From Nocardioides sp. (GTDB lineage: Bacteria; Actinomycetota; Actinomycetes; Propionibacteriales; Nocardioidaceae): DNA of 6,754 bases. Under the pieces are notes generated by a model. That model did not search any database, was not told the DNA's origin, and saw only the letters and a list, made by a program, of their open reading frames with translations. A program made the position numbers and the translations under genes. The stretch is taken from assembly GCA_030452025.1 (NCBI GenBank), contig JAKDNC010000199.1, positions 1 to 6,754 on the forward strand, written 5' to 3'. Positions 5,544 through 6,754 of this stretch are shown piece by piece (positions within the stretch are counted from its first letter, which is position 1; every line of letters begins with the position of its first letter).

Positions 5544-6389
5544 TCAGATGTCGGCGACGCCCTCGGCGACCAGCTCGGCCGGGCCGGTCATCAGCACCCG
5601 GTCGTCCTCGGTCCACACGATCTGCAGCGTCCCGCCCGGGACCTCGACGGTGTACGGCGTACCCCGCTCGGCCTCGTCGGCGCGCGCGGCCGCAACCATC
5701 ACGGCACAGGCACCGGTTCCACACGAGCGGGTCTCCCCCGAGCCGCGCTCGTGGACGCGCATGGCGACGTGCTGCTCCCCGCGGCGTACGACAAACTCGA
5801 TGTTGACGCCTGCGGGATAGGCGGACGGGTCGTAGGATGGTTCCTCGAGCAGCGGGCCGGCGTCGTCGAGCGAGTCGACGAAAGCGATGGCGTGGGGGTT
5901 GCCCATCTCCACGTTGTCCGTCGCCCAGGAGCGTTCCCCGACGCTCACCCGGGACCCGGTCCCGAAGGTCGGGGAGCCCATGTCGACGGTGATCCCATCA
6001 GCGTCGAAAGTGAGCGTCTTGAGGCCGGCGCGGGTGGCGATCTTGAGCGGGTTGCGGGGGTCGACGGAGGCGTGGGTGGCGAGGTAGAGCCCGAGCACCC
6101 GGATCCCATTTCCACACATCTCGGACACTGACCCGTCGGCGTTGCGGTAGTCCATGAACCACATCGCCTCCCCGCGGGCCGCGACGGCCACGGGGTCGTC
6201 GGTGGCGTCGGTGCGGACCACACGGATCACGCCATCGCCGCCGATTCCTGCGCGGCGATGGCAGAGCCGGGCGACCTGCTCTGCGGTGAGGTCGAGCTGT
6301 CCGGTGGGGTCGGGCAGGAGGACGAAGTCGTTCTCGGTCCCGTGGCCCTTCACGAAAGGAAAATCAGTCACGACGCCATTGTGACCCAT
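5544..6389 (-). CDS. dapF: Diaminopimelate epimerase
   Basis: DapF converts LL-2,6-diaminopimelate to the meso form, feeding lysine synthesis and peptidoglycan cross-links in the cytoplasm. It is a cofactor-independent two-cysteine racemase. The 281-aa product shows both catalytic motifs: MCGNGIR (91-97, Cys92) and SCGTGACA (222-229, Cys223). Further family landmarks are KGHGTENDFV (14-23), HRRAGIGGDG (44-53), DYRNADGS (80-87), MGNPHA (162-167) and ERGSGETRSCG (214-224). Length is normal for the family. The ATG at 6389 has GGTGG 4 nt upstream. A GTG at 6371 would give a product 6 residues shorter, starting MTDFPFVKG, which also looks like a natural N-terminus, so the start is not settled. It follows the PPOX-like gene by 21 nt, probably in one transcript. 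In many actinobacteria dapF is close to miaA and hflX. Confidence 0.97.
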   Translation of the reverse strand: MGHNGVVTDFPFVKGHGTENDFVLLPDPTGQLDLTAEQVARLCHRRAGIGGDGVIRVVRTDATDDPVAVAARGEAMWFMDYRNADGSVSEMCGNGIRVLGLYLATHASVDPRNPLKIATRAGLKTLTFDADGITVDMGSPTFGTGSRVSVGERSWATDNVEMGNPHAIAFVDSLDDAGPLLEEPSYDPSAYPAGVNIEFVVRRGEQHVAMRVHERGSGETRSCGTGACAVMVAAARADEAERGTPYTVEVPGGTLQIVWTEDDRVLMTGPAELVAEGVADI

Positions 6390-6410
6390 GCGGCCACCGT
6401 CACCCGCGCC

Positions 6411-6754
6411 TCACCCGTAGAGGTGCGCGCCGTAACCCGGTCCGTAGTACTGCGCCAGCTCCTCCGCACTCTTCTCGGGCACGTCGATCGCCTTGGCGAT
6501 CACCGCCCGCGGGGGTACGACGCCCTCGGGCGCCCAGGTTCCGGGGTCCCACAGCCGGGAGCGCAGGAACGCCTTCGCGCAGTGGTGGAAGATCTCCTCG
6601 ATCTCCACGACCACCGCCAGCAGCGGCCGGTGCCCCTTGACCACCATGTCGTCGAAGAAGTCGGCCTCGGAGACCAACCGGGCCTCTCCTTTGATCCGGA
6701 GCGTGTCGCCCCGGCCCGGGATGAAGAAGTTCAGGCCGACGCGCGGGTTGGCAA
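6411..6754 (-). CDS. PPOX-fold FMN-binding flavoprotein, 3' part (MSMEG_1061-like)
   Basis: The last 113 codons are inside the window and the frame stays open to the right edge, so the N-terminal part is missing. ANPRVGLNFFIPGRGDTLRI is the beta-barrel core typical of pyridoxamine 5'-phosphate oxidase-like flavoproteins, and EIEEIFHHCAKAFLRSRLWDP (about 64 residues from the visible end) is characteristic of the MSMEG_1061 subgroup. Members bind FMN or F420-type cofactors and mostly lack a known reaction, so general redox enzyme is all I would assign. The C-terminus ends in YGPGYGAHLYG. An internal TTG at 6677 could be mistaken for a start, but conserved sequence continues upstream of it. The gene precedes dapF by 21 nt on the same strand. 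Confidence 0.8.
   Translation of the reverse strand, partial: ANPRVGLNFFIPGRGDTLRIKGEARLVSEADFFDDMVVKGHRPLLAVVVEIEEIFHHCAKAFLRSRLWDPGTWAPEGVVPPRAVIAKAIDVPEKSAEELAQYYGPGYGAHLYG

Noticed and set aside
4849..6131. Overlapping long plus-strand frames opposite the dehydrogenase and dapF genes
   Set aside because: They are antisense shadows of two well-identified genes, with no ribosome binding sites or family resemblance.

Overview
The window is a compact, high-GC stretch of bacterial chromosome with every recognisable gene on the minus strand. Strongly G/C-ending codons, GTG starts, long open antisense frames, a dapF-to-hflX neighbourhood and an HflX with a long acidic N-terminus all point to an actinobacterium. 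A Nocardioides-like (Propionibacteriales) genome is my best guess; this is inference, since no marker in the window fixes the genus.

Read in the direction of transcription (right to left), the layout is: the 3' part of an FMN-binding PPOX-fold (pyridoxamine 5'-phosphate oxidase-like) protein entering from the right edge; dapF (diaminopimelate epimerase, lysine and peptidoglycan precursor synthesis), 21 nt downstream of it; a 105-nt gap with a 10-bp inverted repeat and a probable leaderless promoter; a short-chain dehydrogenase closely resembling type II 3-hydroxyacyl-CoA dehydrogenase (HSD10-like, fatty acid or isoleucine catabolism), closed by a strong terminator hairpin; a 355-nt non-coding interval with two related palindromes and further hairpins; hflX (ribosome-associated GTPase); a membrane-anchored or secreted SGNH/GDSL hydrolase; a secreted gamma-glutamyltranspeptidase with a His/Gly-rich N-terminal segment; and, at the left edge, the first 13 codons of another minus-strand gene with a strong ribosome binding site.

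Functionally this is mostly housekeeping and cell-envelope metabolism. DapF acts in the cytoplasm on the meso-DAP pathway, HflX splits or rescues ribosomes, the dehydrogenase belongs to acyl-CoA oxidation, and the SGNH hydrolase and GGT act outside the membrane. I see no evidence of one integrated novel system: no phage, transposase, toxin-antitoxin, CRISPR or biosynthetic cluster.

The most interesting parts are the palindromic repeat pair upstream of hflX (centres 52 bp apart), the missing block V Asp in the SGNH hydrolase, the His/Gly segment and apparently lid-loop-less active site of the GGT, and the insertion of a leaderless-type dehydrogenase gene between dapF and hflX.
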